Source: Blastococcus litoris
GTDB lineage: Bacteria > Actinomycetota > Actinomycetes > Mycobacteriales > Geodermatophilaceae
Assembly: GCF_003075095.1 (NCBI RefSeq)
Contig: NZ_QCZF01000015.1
Coordinates: forward strand, 1-64,000
Reading direction: 5' to 3'
Length of the DNA: 64,000 nt
The translations under genes were made by a program, and so were the position numbers. Shown here one piece after another: positions 25,749 through 33,848 of the stretch; position 1 is the first letter of the stretch; every line of letters begins with the position of its first letter. The notes beneath the pieces are model-generated. The model was not told the origin of the DNA. It was given only the letters and a program-made list of their open reading frames with translations, and made no database searches.

Positions 25749-27260
25749 TCAGCCGTTGAGCTCGAGGACCTGTGTGGTGTCGGTCCGCACCTGCTCCAGC
25801 AGCGCCGGCTCCTCCGAGAGCCGGTGGCCGTAGGACGGGATGGCCTCCTGCAGCGCCGGCCGCCAGGCGGCGACCCGGTCGGGGAAGCAGCGCTCGAGCA
25901 GGGTGAGCATCGCCGAGACGGCGGTCGAGGCGCCGGGGGAAGCGCCGAGCAGACCGGCGATCGAGCCCTCGCCGCCGACGACGAGCTCGGTGCCGAACTG
26001 CAGGACCCCGCGCCCGGTGGCCGGGTCGCGCTTGATGACCTGCACGCGCTGACCGGCGGTGATCATGTCCCAGTCGGCCTGGTCGGCGAGCGGCACGAAC
26101 TCGGTCAGTGTCTCGTGCCGGGCCGAGCGCGACTTGAGCAGCTCGGTGACCAGGTACTTGGTGAGCCCCAGCTCGGTGCGGGCGACGCCGAGCATCGAGC
26201 CCAGGTTGTCCGGCTTGACGCTGAGCGGCAGGTCGAACATCGAGCCGGCCTTGAGGAACTTCGGCGAGAAGCCGGCGTAGGGACCGAACAGCAGCGAGTG
26301 GTCGCCGTCGATGAGGCGCAGGTCGAGGTGCGGCACCGACATCGGGGGCGCCCCGACGGCGGCCTGCCCGTACACCTTCGCCTGGTGCGTGCCCACGAGC
26401 TCGGGCGACGTCGTCCGGAGGAACATGCCGCTGACCGGGAAGCCGCCGAAGCCGCGGATCTCGGGGATCCCCGCCTTCTGCAGCAGCGGCAGGGCGCCAC
26501 CGCCGGCGCCGACGAACACGAACCGGGTGCGCAGGGCGCGGCGCTCACCGGTGCGGGTGTCCTCGACGGTGACCTTCCAGCGGCCGTCGGGCTCGCGGTC
26601 GAGGTCCCGCACGCGCTGGTTCGTGTGCACCATGACGCCGCGGCTGTCGGCGTCGTCGAGCAGGAGGCGGGTGAGCGCCCCGAAGTTCACGTCGGTGCCG
26701 GCTCCCGAGCGGGTGGCGGCGACGACCTGCGACGGGTCGCGGCCGGCCATCATCAGCGGGATCCAGCGGGCCAGCTCCGCAGGGTCCTCGGTGTACTCGA
26801 GGCCCTGGAACAGCGGCTGCGCCGACAGCGCCTCGTGCCGCGCGCGCATGTAGCGGCGGCCGTCCTCGCCGGTGACGAAGCTCAGATGGGGGACCGGGGT
26901 GATGAACTCCTTGGGCGAGCCGGTCATCCCGCCGCGCACCAGGTGGGCCCAGAACTGGCGGGAGACCTGGAACTGCTCGTTGATCGTGACGGCCTTGGAC
27001 GGGTCGACGCGGCCGTCCGGCCCGGCCGGCGTGTAGTTCAGCTCGCAGAGCGCCGAGTGCCCGGTGCCCGCGTTGTTCCACGGGCCGGAGCTCTCACCGG
27101 CGACCTCTGCGGCGGACTCGAACACCGTGACGCTCCACTGCGGGGCGACGACGTTGATCAGCGCGGCCAGCGTGGCGCTCATGATGCCGCCACCGACCAG
27201 CACGACGTCGGGGTTCGCGCTGTCGGGTACGCCGGCTGCTACGCCGCTCTCGGAAGTCAC
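25749..27260 (-). CDS. mqo: malate:quinone oxidoreductase
   Basis: FAD-dependent peripheral membrane enzyme of the TCA cycle that oxidises malate to oxaloacetate and passes electrons to quinone. The protein of about 503 residues has the FAD-binding V-L-V-G-G-G-I-M-S-A-T-L, then E-S-S-G-P-W-N-N-A-G-T-G-H-S-A-L-C-E-L-N-Y-T, F-V-F-V-G-A-G-G-G-A-L-P-L-L and the C-terminal P-G-A-S-T-A-V, all Mqo hallmarks. I favour the GTG at 27260 because GGAGAGGCAGAC precedes it; an ATG at 27278 has no visible ribosome site. The 215-bp region upstream, to 27475, holds its promoter, but I could not pick convincing boxes. Confidence 0.95.
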   Translation of the reverse strand: MTSESGVAAGVPDSANPDVVLVGGGIMSATLAALINVVAPQWSVTVFESAAEVAGESSGPWNNAGTGHSALCELNYTPAGPDGRVDPSKAVTINEQFQVSRQFWAHLVRGGMTGSPKEFITPVPHLSFVTGEDGRRYMRARHEALSAQPLFQGLEYTEDPAELARWIPLMMAGRDPSQVVAATRSGAGTDVNFGALTRLLLDDADSRGVMVHTNQRVRDLDREPDGRWKVTVEDTRTGERRALRTRFVFVGAGGGALPLLQKAGIPEIRGFGGFPVSGMFLRTTSPELVGTHQAKVYGQAAVGAPPMSVPHLDLRLIDGDHSLLFGPYAGFSPKFLKAGSMFDLPLSVKPDNLGSMLGVARTELGLTKYLVTELLKSRSARHETLTEFVPLADQADWDMITAGQRVQVIKRDPATGRGVLQFGTELVVGGEGSIAGLLGASPGASTAVSAMLTLLERCFPDRVAAWRPALQEAIPSYGHRLSEEPALLEQVRTDTTQVLELNG

Positions 27261-27475
27261 GTCTGCCTCTCCGGCCATGCAAGGGAAGGTGCGCCGCAGC
27301 GCCGTCCTTCTGATCGTCGGACGAAACGACCCGTTGCATGCAGTCCGGAAGGTGTGAGGAATCCCAAGCCCGTGAGCTTGACCATACTTGCGGCACGGGA
27401 TCGGCCCGTTCACGCGAGGACGACGGCCTCCTCGTGGGTGTCGGCTGCGCCACGGCGACCCCCGACGGGGGGAGG

Positions 27476-27862
27476 TCAGCCGAGGGAGATGCCGTCCAGG
27501 TAGCGCCACCGGCCGCCCTCGCGCACGAACCGGCTGCGCTCGTGCTGCGCTCCCGAGCGGCCGTCCAGCCGGTGGTGCGCCCGGAACTCCACCGTGCCCT
27601 CGGCCTCGAGGAGGGCTCCGCCGGTCGTGGCGAGCACGTCCAGCCCCGTCCAGCGCACCGCCGGGTCGAGGTCGAGCGAGCGCGGCCGGGTGGTGGAGTG
27701 CCAGGTCTCGAGGAGATAGGCGGCGTCGCCCAGGGCGAAGGCGCTGTAGCGCGACCGCATCAGCTGCTCGGGCGTCGCGGCCGTCCGCACGCCGTCGTGC
27801 AGGGGGCCGCAGCACTCCGCGTACGGCAGGCCGGAACCGCAGGGGCAGGGTCGGGGACGCAC
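27476..27862 (-). CDS. YchJ-family SEC-C motif protein
   Basis: A 128-residue protein with an N-terminal SEC-C zinc motif (P-C-P-C-G-S-G, then E-C-C-G-P-L-H) and a YchJ NTF2-like body containing L-M-R-S-R-Y-S-A-F, Y-L-L-E-T-W-H and R-F-V-R-E-G-G-R-W-R-Y-L-D-G. The family is conserved in bacteria and of unknown function. The GTG at 27862 puts the zinc motif at the very N-terminus, as in relatives. It is divergent from the amylase-family gene with a 41-bp gap. Confidence 0.9.
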   Translation of the reverse strand: MRPRPCPCGSGLPYAECCGPLHDGVRTAATPEQLMRSRYSAFALGDAAYLLETWHSTTRPRSLDLDPAVRWTGLDVLATTGGALLEAEGTVEFRAHHRLDGRSGAQHERSRFVREGGRWRYLDGISLG

Positions 27863-27903
27863 CCGCCCAGTGTCCCCGGCCGGCGTGCGGCAGCATCCGG
27901 GGT

Positions 27904-29229
27904 GTGACCACGGAGCCCGGCTGGGTGCACGACGCGATCTGGTGGCACGTCTACCCGCTGGGCTTCGTCGGCGCGGAGCGGGAGTCGGCCCCCGGCCGGC
28001 CCGTCGTCCACCGGCTCGGTCACCTGGCCGGCTGGCTGGACCACGCCGTCGAGCTGGGCGCCTCCGGAGTGGCCCTCGGGCCGGTGTTCGCCTCCGAGAC
28101 GCACGGCTACGACACCACCGACCACCTGCGGGTCGACCCCCGGCTGGGCGACGACGCCGACCTCGACGCACTCGTCGCCGCCTGCCGGGAGCGCGGGCTG
28201 CGGGTGCTGCTGGACGGGGTCTTCAACCACGTCGGCCGCGGCCACCCCGCCTTCCGGGCCGTCCTGGAGCAGGGGCCGTCCGCGCCGACCGCCTCGTGGT
28301 TCCGGCTGCGCTGGCCGTCCGGCGAGTGGGCCCCCGGTGTGGAGCCGGGGTACGACGACTTCGAGGGGCACTCCGCGCTCGTGGCGCTGGACCACCGGGA
28401 GCCGGCGGTCGCCGACCACGTCGTCGACGTCATGTGCCACTGGCTCGACCGCGGCGTCGACGGCTGGCGGCTGGACGCGGCCTACGCCGTCCCGGCGTCC
28501 TTCTGGGCCGGCGTCGCCGACCGGGTGCGCGAGCGGCACCCGGACGCGTACCTGATGGGCGAGGTCATCCACGGCGACTACGCGCGGTTCGTCGCCGAGG
28601 CGCACGTCGACGCGGTCACCCAGTACGAGCTGTGGAAGGCCGTCTGGAGCTCGCTGAACGACGCCAACTTCTTCGAGCTGGACGCCGCCCTGACCCGGCA
28701 CAGCGGCTTCCTCGACTCCTTCGTGCCGTACACGTTCCTGGGCAACCACGACGTCACCCGCATCGCCAGCCGGCTCACCGACGAGCGCCACCTCGCGCAC
28801 GCGCTGGTGGTGCTGCTGACCACCGGTGGCACGCCGGCGGTCTACGCCGGTGACGAGCACGCCTTCCGCGGGGTCAAGGAGGACCGTGCGGGTGGGGACG
28901 ACGCGGTCCGGCCACCCTTCCCGGCCACACCGGGGGAGCTGTCGCCGCTGGGGCTGCCGACCTACGGGCTCCACCAGGAGCTGATCGGCCTGCGCCGCCG
29001 CCACCGGTGGCTGCACGCGGCCCGCACCCGGACGCTGCACCTGGCCAACGAGCAACTGGTCTACGAGGCGGTGGGTGAGGGGCAGCGGCTGGTGGTGGCG
29101 CTGTCGGTGGGGGAGCGGCCGGTCGAGGTGCCCGTGGAGGCAACCGGTGCCGTGCTGGCCGGGGCGGCGGAGGTCGCCGGCGGCCGGGTGCGGCTGGCGC
29201 CGCACGGCTGGGCGGTCCTGGAGGGCTGA
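27904..29229 (+). CDS. alpha-amylase family (GH13) glycosidase
   Basis: A 441-residue GH13 TIM-barrel enzyme without a signal peptide, so it acts in the cytoplasm. The conserved GH13 regions are visible: L-L-D-G-V-F-N-H-V-G (region I), D-G-W-R-L-D-A-A-Y (region II, nucleophile Asp), Y-L-M-G-E-V-I-H-G (region III, acid Glu) and F-L-G-N-H-D-V-T-R (region IV). A short beta domain ends the protein. It is shorter than typical maltogenic enzymes (about 550) and begins directly at the barrel with I-W-W-H-V-Y-P-L-G-F. Alpha-glucan or oligosaccharide hydrolysis or transfer is likely, but the exact specificity is unknown. Confidence 0.9.
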   Translation: MTTEPGWVHDAIWWHVYPLGFVGAERESAPGRPVVHRLGHLAGWLDHAVELGASGVALGPVFASETHGYDTTDHLRVDPRLGDDADLDALVAACRERGLRVLLDGVFNHVGRGHPAFRAVLEQGPSAPTASWFRLRWPSGEWAPGVEPGYDDFEGHSALVALDHREPAVADHVVDVMCHWLDRGVDGWRLDAAYAVPASFWAGVADRVRERHPDAYLMGEVIHGDYARFVAEAHVDAVTQYELWKAVWSSLNDANFFELDAALTRHSGFLDSFVPYTFLGNHDVTRIASRLTDERHLAHALVVLLTTGGTPAVYAGDEHAFRGVKEDRAGGDDAVRPPFPATPGELSPLGLPTYGLHQELIGLRRRHRWLHAARTRTLHLANEQLVYEAVGEGQRLVVALSVGERPVEVPVEATGAVLAGAAEVAGGRVRLAPHGWAVLEG

Positions 29230-29232
29230 CAC

Positions 29233-29733
29233 GTGCCCGAGAAGCCGCTGCCCGACGTCATCGCGCCGGACCTGGACGTGCTGTTCTGCGGGATCAACCC
29301 GTCCCTGATGTCTGCGGAGCGCGGGCACCACTTCGCGCGGCCGGGGAACCGGTTCTGGCCGGCGATCCACCTGGCCGGGTTCACGCCGCGGCTGTTCACC
29401 CCCGACGAGGACCGGCAGCTCCCCGAGCACGGCCTGGGCATCACGAACGTGGTGGCGCGGCCCACGCGCACCGCCGCCGAGCTCAGCCGGGAGGAGCTGC
29501 GCGAGGGCGCGGCGGCCCTGGCCGAGCTGGTCGCGGAGTACCGGCCACGCGTGCTCGCCGTCCTCGGCATCACCGCGTGGCGCACCGGCTTCGACCGGCC
29601 GACGGCGGTCACGGGCCTGCAGCCCGAGCGGATCGGTGGCGCAGCCACCTGGGTGGTGCCGAACCCGAGCGGCCTGAACGCGCACGTCCAGCTGCCGGAC
29701 CTGGCCCGCATCTACCGGGAGCTGCGTCCGTGA
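29233..29733 (+). CDS. mug: G/U mismatch-specific DNA glycosylase (Mug family)
   Basis: A 166-residue uracil-DNA-glycosylase superfamily member that removes uracil or thymine mispaired with G in base excision repair. Motif 1 reads F-C-G-I-N-P-S (the Asn-type active site of Mug/TDG) and motif 2 N-P-S-G-L-N-A-H. The F-A-R-P-G-N-R-F-W segment is typical. It starts 3 bp after the amylase-family stop, so the two are probably co-transcribed, but no functional link is evident. Confidence 0.93.
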   Translation: MPEKPLPDVIAPDLDVLFCGINPSLMSAERGHHFARPGNRFWPAIHLAGFTPRLFTPDEDRQLPEHGLGITNVVARPTRTAAELSREELREGAAALAELVAEYRPRVLAVLGITAWRTGFDRPTAVTGLQPERIGGAATWVVPNPSGLNAHVQLPDLARIYRELRP

Positions 29734-29821
29734 CGGTCGAGGTGCGGCCTGGCCACCGCCTGCGGCGCGAGATCTGTCCCGTCCGGGTGGTGTCCCCGGA
29801 GCGCCCGACCACGTACCTTAA

Positions 29822-29834
29822 GTGCAACCGGAAC
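29822..29834. promoter_or_regulatory. candidate ROK-regulator site upstream of the regulator gene
   Basis: GTGCAACCGGAAC matches the perfect inverted repeat GTGCCAACGGCAC at 31145-31157 at 10 of 13 positions, and both are flanked by A/T-rich TTAA- or TAAA-like bases. It lies 36 bp before the ROK gene, where an autoregulatory site is expected. The assignment is an inference from similarity and position. Confidence 0.45.
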
Positions 29835-29869
29835 GTTATTGAGCAGCTTCGCCGTCCTCGGAGGTCGCC

Positions 29870-31132
29870 TTGAGCAGCACGACGCCCTCACCGCAGGAGG
29901 CCTTCGTGCACGGCCAGCTGATCAACCTGGTGCGCACGGGCAGGGCGGTCACCCGCCCGGGGCTGGAGCAGGAGACCGGCATCGGGCGCAAGGTCGTCAC
30001 CCAGCGCGTCCAGCAGGCCATCGATGTCGGCCTGCTCGAGGACGGCGACCTGGCGCCGTCGGCAGGCGGCCGGCCGTCCAGGCTGCTCCGGTTCCGCTCG
30101 GAGGCCGGGCACGTCTTCGCCGGGATGATCGGCGCGACCGAGATGACGGCGGCGGTCGCGACGCTGGACGGCACCCTGATCGCCTCGCTGCACGAGGACT
30201 GGAACGCCGCGGAGCGGCCGGAGGAGACCCTCGAGCTCCTGGACGCGCTCTTCGTCCGGCTCGCCCGCCGGACGCGCACCGAGCCGTGGGCCTTCGGCAT
30301 CGGCGTGGCCGGCCCGGTCGACTTCGCGACCGGCCGCCTCGTCGACCCGCCGATCATGCCCGGCTGGGACGGCTGCAGCGTGCGCGCCTGGCTGCGCGAC
30401 AGGTACGACGCGCCGGTCTGGGTCGACAACGACGTCAACCTCATGGCGCTGGGCGAGTGGCACAAGGGCACACCGCAGGACGGCCGCGACCTGCTGTACG
30501 TCTTCGTCGACGAGGGCGTCGGGGCAGGTCTGGTGTCGAAGGGCACGGTCTTCCGCGGCGACACCGGCGCCGCCGGGGACATCGGCCACATCCAGGTCAC
30601 CGACGACCCCGCCGTCGTCTGCCGGTGCGGGCAGATCGGCTGCCTCGAGGCAGTGACCGGTGGGTGGGGTCTGGTCCAGCGGCTGACCCCCCGCGCCGCC
30701 GAGAGCCCGGTCCTCTCCGCCCGCCTGGCCCAGCGCGGTCACCTGACCTCGCAGGACGTCGGCCTGGCCGCGCGGGACGGCGACCCGCTCGCCTCCGCCG
30801 AGACGCTCCGCGGCACCCGGCTCATCGGCACCACCGTGGCCGGGGTCGTCAACTTCCTCAACCCCGGGACGGTCGTCCTGGGCGGTGGCGCCCTCCGGAT
30901 CGGGGACTCCGTCGTGCGGGCCTTCGAGGAGACCGTGCGGGGGCGCGCGACCAAGCTGGCGCAGCAGCGCCTGACCGTGCGGCCGGCGTCGCTGGAGTTC
31001 CGCGAGGGCGTGACCGGTGCCGCCATCCTCGCGATCGAGCAGCTGTTCGCGCCGGAATCCGTGGGTCTCTGGATCGAGAGCGGGTCGCCGATCGGGCACG
31101 CCGCGCCGCTCCAGCGCTCCGCTGCCATGTGA
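29870..31132 (+). CDS. ROK-family transcriptional regulator
   Basis: A 420-residue regulator with an N-terminal winged HTH (about residues 12-70) and a ROK sugar-kinase-like domain. The domain shows F-G-I-G-V-A-G-P-V-D, W-V-D-N-D-V-N-L-M-A-L-G-E and the ROK zinc motif C-R-C-G-Q-I-G-C-L-E. The TTG start at 29870 is supported by GGAGG 6-10 bases upstream and by the position of the HTH. It precedes the ABC transporter and glycoside genes in the same direction, with a separate promoter at 31136-31163, so it is the likely sugar- or glycoside-responsive repressor of that operon. Confidence 0.92.
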   Translation: MSSTTPSPQEAFVHGQLINLVRTGRAVTRPGLEQETGIGRKVVTQRVQQAIDVGLLEDGDLAPSAGGRPSRLLRFRSEAGHVFAGMIGATEMTAAVATLDGTLIASLHEDWNAAERPEETLELLDALFVRLARRTRTEPWAFGIGVAGPVDFATGRLVDPPIMPGWDGCSVRAWLRDRYDAPVWVDNDVNLMALGEWHKGTPQDGRDLLYVFVDEGVGAGLVSKGTVFRGDTGAAGDIGHIQVTDDPAVVCRCGQIGCLEAVTGGWGLVQRLTPRAAESPVLSARLAQRGHLTSQDVGLAARDGDPLASAETLRGTRLIGTTVAGVVNFLNPGTVVLGGGALRIGDSVVRAFEETVRGRATKLAQQRLTVRPASLEFREGVTGAAILAIEQLFAPESVGLWIESGSPIGHAAPLQRSAAM

Positions 31133-31135
31133 GGG

Positions 31136-31163
31136 TTGACATATGTGCCAACGGCACTAAAGT
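31136..31163 (+). promoter_or_regulatory. promoter with embedded operator for the glycoside operon
   Basis: TTGACA (31136-31141) and TAAAGT (31158-31163) are separated by 16 bp. The spacer contains the perfect inverted repeat GTGCC-AAC-GGCAC (31145-31157), so a bound repressor would block RNA polymerase. This starts 4 bp after the ROK gene stop and 128 bp before the binding-protein ATG. The repeat is related to the site at 29822-29834, which supports the ROK protein as its ligand. Confidence 0.65.
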
Positions 31164-31291
31164 CGTCCCCACGGCGTGACCCGCCCCACAGCTCGATCTC
31201 CGCTCCTGACCCGGAGCGCCTGCTCTCTCCTCGCCACTGCGGCCGTCGGCCGCCCGGGACCGCAACCGGTCCTGACGTCTCTGGAGTTCAC

Positions 31292-32827
31292 ATGCGAAGG
31301 TCCCTCGTCGCGACCACGGTCGCGTCCGTCCTGCTGCTCGCCACCGCCTGCGGCGGTTCGTCCGACGGTGGCTCCGGCTCCTCGGGCAGCACCGACAGCC
31401 TGACCCTGGCCGCCATCACGCCGCCCACGTCCTTCGCCATCGGGGAGATGGCCAGCAGCGGTCCCGAGGACCACTACTACCAGGCCGTCTACGACAAGCT
31501 GCTGAACCTCGACGCCGACGGCCAGCCCGTTCCCAACCTCGTGACCGAGTGGAGCTACGACGAGACCGGGACCCGGCTGAGCCTCACGCTCCGGGACGAC
31601 GTCACCTTCACCGACGGTGCGGCGTTCGACGCCGAGGCGGTCAAGGCCAACCTCGAGCTCGCGAAGACGAAGACCGGCGAGGCCGGATCCGCCCTCCGTG
31701 CCGTCGACAGCGTCGAGGTCGTCGACGCCACCCACGCCGATGTCGTCCTCAGCCGGCCGGACCCCTCGCTGCCGCAGGCGCTGGCGCGCAGCTCCGGCTA
31801 CATGGCCAGCCCCGATGCCCTGGGCAACGCCGACCTGAGCACGAACCCCGTCGGCTCCGGCCCCTACGTCCTCGACCAGGACGCCTCGACCGCGGGCAGC
31901 ACCTACGCCTACACCCGCAACGAGGACTACTGGAACGCCGACGAGTACCCGTACGACTCGGTCGAGATCCGCTTCCTCGACGACACCACCGCCACCCTCA
32001 ACGGGCTGCGCTCCGGCGAGATCATGGGGGTCTACGCCTCGACCAGCGACCTGGTGGCCGGTGCCGAGCAGGCGGACCTGCCGGTGACGACCTACACCAA
32101 CGGCGGCATCGAGGGCCTCTACCTCTGGGACCGCGACGGCGCCCTCGTCCCGGCCCTGGCCGACGTGCGCGTCCGCCAGGCCATCAACTACGCCATGGAC
32201 CGGGAGACCATCGTCGACGTGGTCAAGGGCGGCCTCGGGGAGCCGACCGTCCAGATGTTCGGGCCCAGCTCGCCGGCCTACGACGAGTCGCTCGAGGGCA
32301 CCTACGACTACGACGTCGAGAAGGCCGAGGAGCTCATGGCGGAGGCCGGCTACGCCGACGGCTTCACGATGAGCATGCCCGACGCCTCGCCGGTCTTCCC
32401 CGACGAGCAGGCCGCCCTCACCGAGGCGCTCGCGGCGATCGACATCACCGTGAACTACGAGCCCATCACCGGTGACCAGTTCGTCGGCAGCATCATCGGC
32501 GGCCAGTGGCCGGGCAACTACTTCAACCTCACGGCCGGCTCCCCGTTCGAGATGATCGGGCTGGCGCTCACCCAGCAGTCCCCGTTCAACCCGTTCAAGA
32601 CGTCGGACCCGACGGTGGACGAGCTCATCGGCCGGGCCGGCAGCGCGACCGGTGACGAGCAGGACGCCGCCCTGCGGGAGCTCAACGCCTACCTGGTCGA
32701 GCAGGCCTGGTTCGCCCCGTGGGATGCGGCCGAGGCCGGGTACGTCAGCGCCAAGGGCGTCGAGGTGCAGCCGGTGCAGGGCGTGAGCGTGCCCCCGCTG
32801 GCCAACCTCGGCCCGTCGGGCAGCTGA
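31292..32827 (+). CDS. ABC transporter substrate-binding lipoprotein (family 5, peptide/oligosaccharide type)
   Basis: Extracytoplasmic solute receptor of 511 residues. A lipoprotein signal peptide with lipobox L-A-T-A-C (Cys20) is followed by a Ser/Gly linker and an SBP_bac_5 domain. Family segments include Y-D-K-L-L-N-L-D-A-D-G-Q-P-V-P-N-L-V, W-S-Y-D-E-T-G-T-R-L-S, and A-D-V-R-V-R-Q-A-I-N-Y-A-M-D-R. Family 5 receptors bind peptides, nickel or plant-derived oligosaccharides. Here the downstream glycoside enzymes suggest a glycoside ligand (inference). It is the first gene of the operon and is followed by a strong hairpin before the permease gene. Confidence 0.93.
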   Translation: MRRSLVATTVASVLLLATACGGSSDGGSGSSGSTDSLTLAAITPPTSFAIGEMASSGPEDHYYQAVYDKLLNLDADGQPVPNLVTEWSYDETGTRLSLTLRDDVTFTDGAAFDAEAVKANLELAKTKTGEAGSALRAVDSVEVVDATHADVVLSRPDPSLPQALARSSGYMASPDALGNADLSTNPVGSGPYVLDQDASTAGSTYAYTRNEDYWNADEYPYDSVEIRFLDDTTATLNGLRSGEIMGVYASTSDLVAGAEQADLPVTTYTNGGIEGLYLWDRDGALVPALADVRVRQAINYAMDRETIVDVVKGGLGEPTVQMFGPSSPAYDESLEGTYDYDVEKAEELMAEAGYADGFTMSMPDASPVFPDEQAALTEALAAIDITVNYEPITGDQFVGSIIGGQWPGNYFNLTAGSPFEMIGLALTQQSPFNPFKTSDPTVDELIGRAGSATGDEQDAALRELNAYLVEQAWFAPWDAAEAGYVSAKGVEVQPVQGVSVPPLANLGPSGS

Positions 32828-32833
32828 ACCTCC

Positions 32834-32872
32834 GGCCCGTGGCCGCGGGTGCCCGACCCGCGGCCACGGGCC
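32834..32872. terminator. 17-bp-stem hairpin between binding-protein and permease genes
   Basis: A perfect inverted repeat with a 17-bp GC-rich stem and a 5-base loop (arms 32834-32850 and 32856-32872). It lacks a T tract. It sits in the 79-bp gap after the binding-protein stop. Such hairpins commonly attenuate read-through or protect the upstream mRNA, so that the receptor is made in excess over the membrane components. Confidence 0.75.
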
Positions 32873-32906
32873 ACCGGTACCGATCCAGCACAACCGGAGG
32901 CCGACC

Positions 32907-33848
32907 GTGCTCCCCTTCCTTCTCCGCCGCACCGGCGCCGGTATCGCACTCGTGTGGGTCACGGCGACGCTGGCCTTCTTCCTCACGACGCTGACCGGCT
33001 CCGACCCGGCCCGGCGCATCCTCGGCCCGCAGGCCGGAGCCGCCGAGGTCGCGGCGAAGTCGCAGGAGCTCGGGCTGGACCGGCCGGTCGTGGAGCGCTA
33101 CTGGGACTGGCTGACCGGCGCCCTCCGGGGCGACCTCGGGACGTCGTGGTTCACCAACCAGCCCGTGGGCCGGCTGGTGTCCGACGCCCTGCCGGTCTCC
33201 CTCTCGCTCGTCCTCGCGGCGACGGTGCTGACCGCCGTGGTCAGCGTCGTCCTCGGCGTCGTCGCGGCCGTCCGTGGCGGCTGGCTGGACAGCCTGCTGC
33301 AGGGCATCTCCACCGTCGCCTTCGCGGTCCCGAACTTCCTGATCGGCATGCTCCTGGCGCTGGTCTTCGCCGTCGAGCTCGGTCTCTTCCCCGCGCTGGG
33401 CTACACGCCCTTCGGCGAGGACCCCGGGAGGTGGCTGGCGTCGATCACGCTGCCCGCCGTCGCCCTGGCCATCGGCGCCATCGCGACGGTCGCCACCCAG
33501 ACCCGCGGGTCCATGATCGACGTCCTCCAGCAGGACTACGTGCGCACCCTCCGCAGCCGCGGCCTCCCCGCCCGCAGCGTGCTTCTCAAGCACGCCCTCC
33601 GCAACGCCGCCCCCGCGTCGCTCACCGTTCTCTCCCTGCAGTTCATCGCCCTGATCAGCGGCGCCGTCGTCATCGAGAAGGTGTTCGGCCTCAACGGCCT
33701 CGGCGAGCGGGCGACCGCCGCCGCCGGGCAGGGCGACGTCCCCCTCGTCCTCGGCATCGTCGTCCTGGCCGTCGTCCTGGTCGTCGTGGTCAACCTGCTG
33801 GTCGACCTGGCGCTGGGGTGGCTCAACCCGAAGGTGCGTCTGGCATGA
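32907..33848 (+). CDS. ABC transporter permease (DppB type)
   Basis: A 313-residue inner-membrane permease with six predicted helices. The N-terminus L-L-R-R-T-G-A-G-I-A-L-V-W-V-T-A-T-L-A-F is typical of DppB/OppB. The EAA-like loop near residue 210 (Y-V-R-T-L-R-S-R-G-L-P) and the following K-H-A-L-R-N-A match the BPD_transp_1 signature. The stop overlaps the next gene by 4 bp (ATGA). Confidence 0.95.
   Translation: MLPFLLRRTGAGIALVWVTATLAFFLTTLTGSDPARRILGPQAGAAEVAAKSQELGLDRPVVERYWDWLTGALRGDLGTSWFTNQPVGRLVSDALPVSLSLVLAATVLTAVVSVVLGVVAAVRGGWLDSLLQGISTVAFAVPNFLIGMLLALVFAVELGLFPALGYTPFGEDPGRWLASITLPAVALAIGAIATVATQTRGSMIDVLQQDYVRTLRSRGLPARSVLLKHALRNAAPASLTVLSLQFIALISGAVVIEKVFGLNGLGERATAAAGQGDVPLVLGIVVLAVVLVVVVNLLVDLALGWLNPKVRLA

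Noticed and set aside
27261-27475. Possible promoter or small gene in the 215-bp region upstream of mqo
   Set aside because: I found no convincing pair of boxes, only a weak CAAGC/GCTTG repeat and no coherent small frame.
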